A DNA stretch of 15,093 nt from an uncultured Oscillospiraceae bacterium (lineage in GTDB: Bacteria > Bacillota > Clostridia > Oscillospirales > Ruminococcaceae). Positions within the stretch are counted from its first letter, which is position 1. Each line of letters starts with the position of its first letter. The DNA lies in contig CAJTVI010000063.1 in NCBI GenBank assembly GCA_910579545.1, positions 1 through 15,093 of the forward strand, written 5' to 3'. A model generated the notes under the pieces. That model did not search any database. It was not told the DNA's origin and saw nothing but the letters and a program-made list of their open reading frames with translations. Shown here in pieces: positions 5,897 to 12,539 of this stretch. The translations under genes were made by a program, and so were the position numbers.

Positions 5897-7597
5897 TTAA
5901 AAATGCATCTGCTCCAGATACTCCTGCATAAAAAAGGGGTCGGTGGCAAGCTCTAAATACCGGCAGCGGCCGGCCAGCGCGGCCAGCTGCCGCCGGGCAT
6001 CCCGCCGCAGCAGGGCCAGCGCCGCCCCCTCGCCCGCCGCGTTGCCCACCGCCTGAGCGGGCGCGGCGAGGGCGGGCGGCAGCAGCCCGATGGCTCGCGC
6101 GCTTTTGACCGAAAGGCAGCTGCCAAACCCGCCGGCCAGGTACACCGCCTGCACTTCATGCGCTCCAACGCCGGCCGCGTGCAGCAAGGCGGCGATGCCC
6201 GCGGCAACCGCCGCCTTGGCCATCTGAAGCTGGCGGATGTCGCTCTGGGTCAGGTAGACGCGCCGGTCGGGGGTGAGGTAGGCCGCCGGCTGGCCCCCTT
6301 CTTCGCCCAGCCAGTCGGCCAGCTCCTCCCCGCCGGCGGCCTCGGCCTCTTCGGCCCTCAGCAGCCGGCCGGATGCGTCCAGCGCGCCCACCGCCCGCAG
6401 CATGGCTGCCGCCTCCACCAGGCCGCTGCCGCAGACCCCCTTGGCCGGCCCGCCGTCCAGCACCGCGGCCGCCGGCCCGGCCGGGCCCCAAGAGACCCCG
6501 CTGACCGCACCGGCCGCCCCGGCCATGCCCAGGGTGATGCCGGCCCCCTCAAAGGCGGGGCCGGCGGCGGTGGCGCAGCAAAGGATGCCGTCCGGCCCGG
6601 CCAGCGCCATCTCGCCGTTGGTGCCAATGTCCAAAAAGAGCCGCCAGCCGGGCGCGGGCGGGCCCTGCTTTGCCGGGGGCAGGCCCAGCCCGCAGGCCAG
6701 CAGCCCGGCCGTGATATCGCCCCCCAGATACCCCGCCACGCAGGGGCAGAGCAGCACCCGGGCGTTTTGCCAGGCCCCCACCCCCAGCTCCCGCCCCGGC
6801 ACCTCGCCGCCAAAAAGGGTAAGGGGGGCAAAGGGGGCCCGGCCCATCGAGGCGGGCGAAAGCCCGGCCAGGATGTGCAGCATGATGGTATTGCCGGCCA
6901 CGCAGACCGCCCGCAGCGCGCTTGGCCCCGCCCCCGCCCCGGCCAGCAGACCGGCCGTGATGCGGGAGAGCTGGCCCCGCACCGCCCCGGCCAGCCGGGC
7001 CAGGCCCCCGCCCTCGCAGGCGGCGATCCGGCGCACAACGTCCGCCCCAAAGGGGCCCTGGGCGTTGGCCTCGCCGGCGCTTGCCAGCCGCCGGCCGGTG
7101 GCAAGGTCGTGCAGGTGCACCACAAGGGTGGTGGTGCCAAGGTCCACCGCCGCCCCCAGCAGGGGCTTGTCGGCATCCTCCGCAAAAGCGTTGGCCAAAC
7201 CGTCTGCCGCCGGCCCGCCCGTCCCTAAAACAGCTGCCGCCGAGCCCGCCGCCGGCCCATCCGTCCCGGGGCCGCCGGCCGGCCCGTCCAGGGCCCAGGG
7301 GTCGGGCGGCAGGGCCTCCCAGGGGCGCAGCGCCCCCTGGCAAAAAACGGCCGCGGCCCCCTGCCCGGCCAAAAAAAGCTCCATGCCGGGCGCGGCGGGG
7401 GTGCGGCAGGCCAGCACCCAGCCCAGGCCTTCGGCCCGCACCCGGCACTTGCCGCAGCTGCCCGCGCCGCCGCAGGGCGCGGGCAGGGCGGTGACCCCCG
7501 CGTTTTGCAGCGCCGCCAGCACGGTTTGGCCCGGCCGCGCCGTGATGGCCCTGCGCCGGCTGTCCAGCGTATAAAACAGTGTGAATCCCCCGCCCAT
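5897..7597 (-). CDS. 2Fe-2S ferredoxin/ASKHA-domain protein (RACo-like corrinoid activator, DUF4445)
   Basis: A 566-residue fusion. Residues about 1-85 form a plant-type 2Fe-2S domain with C42-x5-C48-x2-C51-x12-C64. A Gly/Ala/Pro-rich linker covers about 103-140. The rest is an ASKHA ATPase with AVDLGTTTLVV near 150-160, AGNTIMLH near 234-241, DIGTNGE at 323-329, GVCGSGLVEAA near 387-397 and YLAGGFGS near 486-493. Known relatives (RACo, RamA) use ATP to drive electrons from the Fe-S centre onto cob(II)alamin, reactivating corrinoid proteins of methyltransferase systems. No corrinoid protein or methyltransferase is in this window, so the partner is unknown. The ATG has AAGGGGGG about 8 nt upstream. 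Its leader carries remnants of both repeat families. Confidence 0.9.
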   Translation of the reverse strand: MGGGFTLFYTLDSRRRAITARPGQTVLAALQNAGVTALPAPCGGAGSCGKCRVRAEGLGWVLACRTPAAPGMELFLAGQGAAAVFCQGALRPWEALPPDPWALDGPAGGPGTDGPAAGSAAAVLGTGGPAADGLANAFAEDADKPLLGAAVDLGTTTLVVHLHDLATGRRLASAGEANAQGPFGADVVRRIAACEGGGLARLAGAVRGQLSRITAGLLAGAGAGPSALRAVCVAGNTIMLHILAGLSPASMGRAPFAPLTLFGGEVPGRELGVGAWQNARVLLCPCVAGYLGGDITAGLLACGLGLPPAKQGPPAPGWRLFLDIGTNGEMALAGPDGILCCATAAGPAFEGAGITLGMAGAAGAVSGVSWGPAGPAAAVLDGGPAKGVCGSGLVEAAAMLRAVGALDASGRLLRAEEAEAAGGEELADWLGEEGGQPAAYLTPDRRVYLTQSDIRQLQMAKAAVAAGIAALLHAAGVGAHEVQAVYLAGGFGSCLSVKSARAIGLLPPALAAPAQAVGNAAGEGAALALLRRDARRQLAALAGRCRYLELATDPFFMQEYLEQMHF

Positions 7598-7609
7598 GCC
7601 AGGCCCCCC

Positions 7610-7654
7610 TTCTTATCTCACCGCCGCTTTTTATGGTCTTTTCTCACCGCCGCT
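7610..7654. repeat. Two right-end fragments of the MITE-like repeat
   Basis: TTCTTATCTCACCGCCGC (7610-7627) and CTTTTCTCACCGCCGC (about 7639-7654), each followed by a T-run, match the right inverted end at 2742-2767 and the ends of the units at 64-204. They sit directly upstream of the ribosome binding site of the ferredoxin/ASKHA gene. Confidence 0.7.
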
Positions 7655-7734
7655 TTTTAATAGCCTTGGTTCCTGTCCCTTCACCGGGGCCCGCGCGCTG
7701 TCCGGCGCATTCGCTCTTTGCCGCCGCTGCCCCC

Positions 7735-7800
7735 GATCCCCTTTCGGGGCTCTCCCCCGCGGCCCTGCCGCCCCAAAACTCCTTGAAGCAAACATCCCCT
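7735..7800. repeat. Degenerate right half of palindromic element A
   Basis: CTTTCGGGGCTCTCCCCCGC (7741-7760) matches the right arm of element A at 14130-14149 at 19 of 20 positions. It is followed, after a diverged stretch, by TCCTTGAA and an ACATCCCC end resembling TCCTTGAAATGGACACTCCC. The left half was not found. Confidence 0.6.
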
Positions 7801-7812
7801 TTTTTAGCTTTT

Positions 7813-7841
7813 ATTGTACCACGCCCCCTGCCCCGCGGCCA
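7813..7841 (-). promoter_or_regulatory. Candidate promoter of the ferredoxin/ASKHA gene, with overlapping palindrome
   Basis: On the minus strand, TACAAT (7813-7818) is preceded by TGG, an extended -10. The -35 (TGGCCG, 7836-7841, 17-bp spacing) is weak. The perfect inverted repeat CCCGCGGC-CA-GCCGCGGG (7832-7849) covers the -35 and could be an operator. The leader would be about 210 nt. Confidence 0.4.
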
Positions 7842-7921
7842 GCCGCGGGCCGGGGCTTTGGCAAAACCGCCAAATCTTGTTTGCATTCTTTTGGTAAACT
7901 GATGAAATTTGCCCTGCCCCC

Positions 7922-7950
7922 TTGCCAAAGGGCGGAGGAGGGGGTATAAT
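7922..7950 (+). promoter_or_regulatory. Promoter of the LacI-family regulator gene
   Basis: TTGCCA (7922-7927), exactly 17 bp, TATAAT (7945-7950): close to the sigma-A consensus and the best promoter in the window. The predicted transcription start (about 7957) lies at the edge of the operator array. Confidence 0.82.
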
Positions 7951-7996
7951 GGCAACAGTTGGAAACGTTTCCGGCAACGTTTCTGGTAACGGTTCC
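7951..7996 (+). promoter_or_regulatory. Array of LacI-type operators directly after the -10
   Basis: Three 12-bp sites abut with no gap: GGAAACGTTTCC (7961-7972, a perfect palindrome with the central CG typical of LacI/CcpA/PurR sites), GGCAACGTTTCT (7973-7984) and GGTAACGGTTCC (7985-7996). A weaker related sequence, GGCAACAGTT, starts at 7951. The array covers the predicted transcription start and the first ~40 transcribed bases, so bound repressor would block initiation or early elongation. The natural ligand is the adjacent LacI-family protein (autoregulation), though a CcpA-like protein is also possible. Confidence 0.7.
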
Positions 7997-8177
7997 TCCA
8001 AAATGGGCGTCCTGGCCCCGCGCCGGAGCCCGAGCGCGCCGGAACAAAACAGGCCGGGCCGCCAAAAGCAGGGCAGGCCGCACTGCCAAAGCAAGGCAGG
8101 CAGGCCGGGCCGCCAACGCCGGGCAGCGCAGGCAGGCCGCCGCCCCACACAAAACGCGAGAGAGGGGTGCGCGGAGC
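7997..8177 (+). other. Long GC-rich leader of the regulator gene
   Basis: About 180 bp lie between the operators and the regulator's ATG. They contain a 16-bp direct repeat, CAGGCCGGGCCGCCAA, at 8050-8065 and 8101-8116, and several GGCAGG/GGCCG variants between. The regulator frame is open through this stretch from an ATG at 7959, but the translation is low-complexity Arg/Ala/Gly and the helix-turn-helix begins only at 8178, so it is treated as untranslated leader. Confidence 0.5.
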
Positions 8178-9188
8178 ATGACCATCCGGGACATCGCCCG
8201 CGAGAGCGGGTACGCCATCAGCACCGTCTCCCGCGCGCTGAACAACCACCCCGATGTGAGCGAGGAGACCAAGCAGCGCATTGCCGAGATCGTGGCCCGC
8301 ACCGGGTTTGTGCCCAACTCAAACGCGCGGCAGCTCAAGCGCCAGCAGGCCAAGAACATCGTGTTTATTGTAAAAAGCACCTCCAACCTCTTTTTTGCGG
8401 ACGTGCTGGTGGAGCTGCAGCGGCATGTGAGCGAGGCCGGGTACGACGGCGTGGTGCAGTACCTGGACGAAAACGCCGACGAGCTGGCGGTGGCCGAGCA
8501 GGTGTGCCGGGAGGCGCGGCCCAGGGGCATCGTGTTTTTGGGCGGCAACATCGATGCCTTCCGCGAGCGGTTTTCGGCCATCCGGGTGCCCTGTGTGCTG
8601 GCCACCAGCGTGAGCAGCCTTTTGCAGTTCGACAACCTCTCGATGGTTGGGGTGGACGACAAGACCGCCGCCGCTTTGGCCGCCGGGCATCTGGCCGGGC
8701 TGGGCCACCGGCGGATCGCCATGCTGGGCGGCTGCGATACCAGCTATATCAGCCGCCAGCGCCGGGCCGGCTGCGAGCGGGCGCTGGCCGCTTTGGGCGC
8801 TCCCTTTGACCCCGACCTTTACGGCGAGGCGGATTTTACCTTTGACTCGGCCTACGAGGCAACCCAGCGGCTGCTGCGGCAAAAAAAGCCGTTTACCGCC
8901 CTGCTGGCCATGAGCGACGTGATGGCGGTGGCGGCGGTGCGCGCCTTGACCGACGCGGGGCTGGCGGTGCCGCGGGAGGTATCGGTGACCGGCTTTGACG
9001 GCACCCCCATGGCCCGCTACTCCACCCCGCGGCTGACCACGGTGGCCCAGCCCGCCGCCGAGATCGCACGGGCCAGCATCTCGCTGCTGCTGGACTGCAT
9101 CGAAAGGGACGCCCCCGCCCGCACCCTGGTGCTGGAGGCGTCGCTTTTGGAGGGGGAATCCACCTGCGCCCCCTGCGAAAGGCGCTGA
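8178..9188 (+). CDS. LacI-family transcriptional regulator
   Basis: A 336-residue DNA-binding repressor. The N-terminal LacI helix-turn-helix is TIRDIARESGYAISTVSRAL (2-21), followed by the hinge region NSNARQLKRQQAKNI (about 47-61). Residues 61-330 form a periplasmic-binding-protein-like effector domain (IVFIVKSTSNLFFADV..., DLYGEADF, VTGFDGTPMARYSTPRLTTV). The start at 8178 fits the usual N-terminus of the family, with GAGAGGGG about 11 nt upstream. Adjacent genes encode a sugar ABC transporter and a glucanotransferase, so the effector is probably a maltodextrin or related sugar, by inference. The operator array in front of its own gene indicates autoregulation. A weak terminator-like hairpin follows the gene. 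Confidence 0.95.
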   Translation: MTIRDIARESGYAISTVSRALNNHPDVSEETKQRIAEIVARTGFVPNSNARQLKRQQAKNIVFIVKSTSNLFFADVLVELQRHVSEAGYDGVVQYLDENADELAVAEQVCREARPRGIVFLGGNIDAFRERFSAIRVPCVLATSVSSLLQFDNLSMVGVDDKTAAALAAGHLAGLGHRRIAMLGGCDTSYISRQRRAGCERALAALGAPFDPDLYGEADFTFDSAYEATQRLLRQKKPFTALLAMSDVMAVAAVRALTDAGLAVPREVSVTGFDGTPMARYSTPRLTTVAQPAAEIARASISLLLDCIERDAPARTLVLEASLLEGESTCAPCERR

Positions 9189-9189
9189 C

Positions 9190-9245
9190 GGCGCGGGCAT
9201 CGCTTTGAAAGCCCCGCGCGGCTGTGCGCGCCCCTCTCTTTTTAC
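9190..9245 (+). terminator. Possible weak terminator after the regulator gene
   Basis: GCGCG (9216-9220) and CGCGC (9227-9231) form a short GC stem followed by CCCTCTCTTTTT. An alternative pairing of GCGCGGGC (9191-9198) with GCCCCGCGC (9211-9219) would compete with it. Read-through into the transporter genes is plausible, because no good promoter is visible in 9246-9376. Confidence 0.4.
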
Positions 9246-9389
9246 GCCCCTTGCAGGCGATCCGCCTGTTTGGATAGACGCGGCCCGCCGTTTGGCAGGC
9301 CAAACCCCAAACCGTCCGGCCCGGCCGGGCGGCCCACCGCGGGCTGCGGCTGACCGCCGCGGCGCGCAGATACAATGGAGGAGATTTGT

Positions 9390-10727
9390 ATGAAAAAGGC
9401 ATTGGCGATCCTGCTGGCGCTGGCTTTGGCCCTGTCGCTGGCTGCCTGCGGCGGCGGCGCTTCCAGCACCCCGGCCGCCAGCACCCCCGCGGACGGCGGT
9501 TCGGCCCCCGCGGCCCCGGCCGAGGGCGGCAAGGTGTACTACCTGAACTTTAAGCCCGAGCAGGATCCGCAGTGGCAGGCCCTGGCCAAGAGCTACACCG
9601 AGCAGACCGGCGTGCCGGTCACGGTTGTGACCGCCGCTTCCGGCCAGTACGAGACCACCCTGATGGCCGAGATGGGCAAGACCGACGCCCCCACCCTGTT
9701 CCAGGTGAACGGCCCGGTGGGCCTTGCCAACTGGAAGGACTACTGCTATGACCTGACCGGTTCGCAGATCATGGGCGATCTGACCAACGAGAGCTTTGCC
9801 CTCAAGGAGGGCGACGCCACCCTGGGCGTTGCGTATGTGGTCGAGTCCTACGGGCTGATCACCAACAAGACCCTGCTGGACAAGGCCGGCTACACCATCG
9901 ACGACATCAAGAGCTTTGCCGACCTCAAGAAGGTCGCCGAGGACATCACCGCCCGCTCGGGCGAGCTGGGCTTTGCCGCCTTCTCGAGCGCCGGCATGGA
10001 CGGCTCTTCCGACTGGCGCTTCAAGACCCATCTGGCCAACCTGCCCATCTACTTTGAGTACAAGGCCGACGGCATCGGCTCGACCGACGCCATCAAGGGC
10101 ACCTATCTGGACCAGTACCGCGCCATCTGGGACCTCTACATCAACAACAGCACCTGCAAGCCGGCCGAGCTCTCCGCCAAGACCGGCGACGACAGCCGCA
10201 ACGAATTTTTGGCCGGCGAGGCCGTCTTCTTCCAGAACGGTTCCTGGGAGTACGGCAACCTCGTGGGCGAGGGCAAGTTCACCGATGACGACCTGGCCAT
10301 GATCCCGATCTACATCGGCGGCGAGAACGAGGCCACCCAGGGCCTGTGCACCGGCACCGAGAACTACTGGTGCGTCAACAAGGAGGCCGACCCGGCCGAC
10401 ATCCAGGCCACCCTCGACTTCATCTACTGGTGCGTGAGCTCGGAAGAGGGCACCGCCGCCATGGCGAACGAGATGGGCTTTGTCATCCCCTTCAAGAACG
10501 CCGTGGAGTCCCCGAACCTGTTTGTAAAGCAGGACGTGGCGATGACCGCCGCCGGCCTCATCCCGGTGTCCTGGAACTTCCCCACCATGCCCAGTGAGGA
10601 GTGGAAGAACGGCGTGGGCAGCGCGCTGACCGTGTACGCCGCCGACCAGACCGACGCCAACTGGGACGCCGTGGTCACCGCCTTTGTGGACGGCTGGGCC
10701 AGCGAGTACGCAATGCTGCAGGGCTAA
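9390..10727 (+). CDS. Sugar ABC transporter substrate-binding lipoprotein
   Basis: A 445-residue extracytoplasmic solute-binding protein of the family-1 (MalE-like) carbohydrate class, anchored as a lipoprotein. The signal peptide is KK followed by a Leu/Ala core and the lipobox LAAC with C20 as the lipidated cysteine. A Gly/Ser/Ala/Pro linker (about 21-48) precedes the mature domain beginning near KVYYLNF. Aromatic residues typical of sugar sites occur, e.g. SSDWRF, GSWEYGN and ENYWCV. The start at 9390 is set by GGAGGAG 6 nt upstream; an in-frame ATG at 9375 would spoil the signal peptide. Strong preference for AAG/GAC/GGC codons suggests high expression. It is followed by a hairpin that should raise its level above that of the permeases. 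Substrate is probably maltodextrin-like, from context. Confidence 0.93.
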   Translation: MKKALAILLALALALSLAACGGGASSTPAASTPADGGSAPAAPAEGGKVYYLNFKPEQDPQWQALAKSYTEQTGVPVTVVTAASGQYETTLMAEMGKTDAPTLFQVNGPVGLANWKDYCYDLTGSQIMGDLTNESFALKEGDATLGVAYVVESYGLITNKTLLDKAGYTIDDIKSFADLKKVAEDITARSGELGFAAFSSAGMDGSSDWRFKTHLANLPIYFEYKADGIGSTDAIKGTYLDQYRAIWDLYINNSTCKPAELSAKTGDDSRNEFLAGEAVFFQNGSWEYGNLVGEGKFTDDDLAMIPIYIGGENEATQGLCTGTENYWCVNKEADPADIQATLDFIYWCVSSEEGTAAMANEMGFVIPFKNAVESPNLFVKQDVAMTAAGLIPVSWNFPTMPSEEWKNGVGSALTVYAADQTDANWDAVVTAFVDGWASEYAMLQG

Positions 10728-10755
10728 CCCCGCAGGCCGCCGCGCAAGTTTTTTT

Positions 10756-10789
10756 GGGCGGGGGGCACAAACAGCCCCCCGCCCTTTTT
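10756..10789 (+). terminator. Intercistronic hairpin between binding protein and permeases
   Basis: GGGCGGGGGGC (10756-10766) and GCCCCCCGCCC (10774-10784) form a perfect 11-bp stem with loop ACAAACA, then TTTTT. It acts as a partial terminator or 3' end stabiliser. T7 before it (10749-10755) could pair with A7 after it (10793-10799), extending the structure or masking the U-run. Confidence 0.85.
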
Positions 10790-10851
10790 ATCAAAAAAAG
10801 CAAGTTTGTTGTTTGTGTAAGCTGTATGTGTAAGGAGGGAGCGAACGCCGT

Positions 10852-11703
10852 ATGGAAAAAACACTCAAGCGCTATTTCCCCTTGTTCGTCCTGCCCACTT
10901 TGGCGGCCTTTATCATAGGGTTCATCCTGCCCTTTGGCGAGGGGCTGTACCTCTCGCTGTGCCGCTTTACCACGGTGGGCAACGCCAAATTTACCGGGTT
11001 TTCCAACTTCATCGCCGCCTTTGGCGACGAGAGCTTTGCCCATTCGTTCTGGTTTACAGTCTCGTTTGCCGTTGTCAACACGGTGCTGATCAATGTGGCC
11101 GCCTTTGCGGTGGCGCTGCTGCTCACCCGGGGCATCAAGGGCACCAACCTCTTCCGCACGGTGTTTTTTATGCCCAACCTCATTGGCGGCATCGTGCTGG
11201 GCTATATCTGGAACATCCTCATCAACTGCCTGCTCTCGATCGTGGAACAGCCGCTTTTGCAGCTCAACACCACCGCCGGCTACTGGGGCATGATCGTGCT
11301 CACGGCCTGGCAGCAGGTGGGCTATATGATGATCATCTACATCGCCGGGCTGCAAAACGTCTCGCCCGACCTCATCGAGGCGGCCCAGATCGACGGCGCC
11401 TCCTCCTGGAAGACCCTTTTCAGCGTCAAGATCCCGATGGTGATGCCCTCCATCACCATCTGCCTCTTCCTCACCATCACCAACTCCTTCAAGCTGTTTG
11501 ACCAGAACCTGGCCCTCACCGGCGGCGAGCCCAACCACGCCACCGAGATGCTGGCCCTCAACATCTACAACACCTTCTACGCCCGCAGCGGGCCACAGTG
11601 GAAGGGGATCGGCCAGGCCAAGGCCGTGGTGTTCTTTGTGGTGGTCGTGATCATCTCGCTGATCCAGCTGGGCGCGACCCGTTCCAAGGAGGTGCAGCAG
11701 TAA
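10852..11703 (+). CDS. Sugar ABC transporter permease, MalF/UgpA-type
   Basis: A 283-residue inner-membrane permease of the binding-protein-dependent carbohydrate class, with about six membrane helices. It pairs with the next gene's product to form the channel for the sugar delivered by the upstream lipoprotein. The coupling (EAA) motif that docks the ATPase is EAAQIDGASSWKTLFSVKIP, residues 176-195. The ATG is preceded by AAGGAGGG, but at a long 12-nt spacing, which may lower its translation relative to the binding protein. The stop shares one base with the next ATG (TAATG). No promoter of quality lies between the hairpin and this gene, so it probably depends on read-through. Confidence 0.94.
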   Translation: MEKTLKRYFPLFVLPTLAAFIIGFILPFGEGLYLSLCRFTTVGNAKFTGFSNFIAAFGDESFAHSFWFTVSFAVVNTVLINVAAFAVALLLTRGIKGTNLFRTVFFMPNLIGGIVLGYIWNILINCLLSIVEQPLLQLNTTAGYWGMIVLTAWQQVGYMMIIYIAGLQNVSPDLIEAAQIDGASSWKTLFSVKIPMVMPSITICLFLTITNSFKLFDQNLALTGGEPNHATEMLALNIYNTFYARSGPQWKGIGQAKAVVFFVVVVIISLIQLGATRSKEVQQ

Positions 11704-12539
11704 TGGCTAAAAAGAAGGTAAGCCCGGTCTGGACGGTGCTGCTGGGCATTTTGGCGGTGCTCTATGTCTACCCGGTCATCATGATCCTGTTCAACTCGCT
11801 CAAAAAGGAGACGGCGATCTCCACCTCCACCGCCTTCCAGCTGCCCAACGCGGCCAGCTTCAATGGGCTGAGCAACTATCTGGACGCGCTGGGGGCCAAG
11901 GGCTTTTTGCAGAGCTTTGGCTACAGCCTGTTTATCACCTTAAGCTCGGTGGCGCTGATCCTGCTCTGCTGCTCGATGTGCGCCTGGTACATCACCCGGG
12001 TGCACTCCGGCGTCTCCCGCCTTATGTACCTCTTGTGCGTTTTCAGCATGGTGGTGCCCTTCCAGATGGTGATGTTCACCCTCTCGCAGACGGCCGACCA
12101 GCTTAAACTCAACACCCCCTGGAACATCTGCATCATCTACCTGGGCTTTGGCGCGGGGCTGGCGGTGTTTATGTTCTCGGGCTTTGTAAAGGGCATCCCG
12201 CTCGAGATCGAGGAGGCCGCCATGATCGACGGCTGCAACCCGGTGCAGATCTTCTTCCGCATCGTGGTGCCCATCTTAAAGCCCACCATGATCTCGGTGG
12301 CCATTCTGCAGGCCATGTGGGTCTGGAACGACTACCTGCTGCCCACCCTGGTGCTGGACATCAAAAAATACCGCACCATCCCGATGCTGATCCAGTACTT
12401 CCGCGGCAGCTATGGCCGGGTCGAGATGGGCCCGATGATGGCCTGCATCATGCTCACCGTGCTGCCCATCATCGTGTTCTACCTTGCCTGCCAGAAGTAT
12501 ATCATCGAGGGCGTCGTGGCCGGCGCCGTCAAGGGCTGA
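11703..12539 (+). CDS. Sugar ABC transporter permease, MalG/UgpE-type
   Basis: A 278-residue inner-membrane permease, the partner of the preceding gene. It has about six membrane helices. The EAA motif reads EEAAMIDGCNPVQIFFRIVV, starting near residue 170, and the C-terminus QKYIIEGVVAGAVKG is typical of MalG-type subunits. The ATG overlaps the previous stop by one base, with AAGGAGGTG about 10 nt upstream inside the previous gene. Its stop in turn overlaps the malQ start. The operon has no ATP-binding subunit; in Firmicutes such transporters are commonly powered by a shared MsmX-type ATPase encoded elsewhere (established for several sugars, assumed here). Confidence 0.94.
   Translation: MAKKKVSPVWTVLLGILAVLYVYPVIMILFNSLKKETAISTSTAFQLPNAASFNGLSNYLDALGAKGFLQSFGYSLFITLSSVALILLCCSMCAWYITRVHSGVSRLMYLLCVFSMVVPFQMVMFTLSQTADQLKLNTPWNICIIYLGFGAGLAVFMFSGFVKGIPLEIEEAAMIDGCNPVQIFFRIVVPILKPTMISVAILQAMWVWNDYLLPTLVLDIKKYRTIPMLIQYFRGSYGRVEMGPMMACIMLTVLPIIVFYLACQKYIIEGVVAGAVKG

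Noticed and set aside
7959..8177. Upstream ATG for the LacI-family regulator
   Set aside because: The start would fall inside the operator array next to the transcription start with no RBS, and the added residues precede a normal LacI N-terminus.
9371..9376. TACAAT just before the binding-protein gene as a promoter -10
   Set aside because: Transcription would start at or after the ribosome binding site (9377-9383), leaving no usable leader, and no -35 lies at the right distance.
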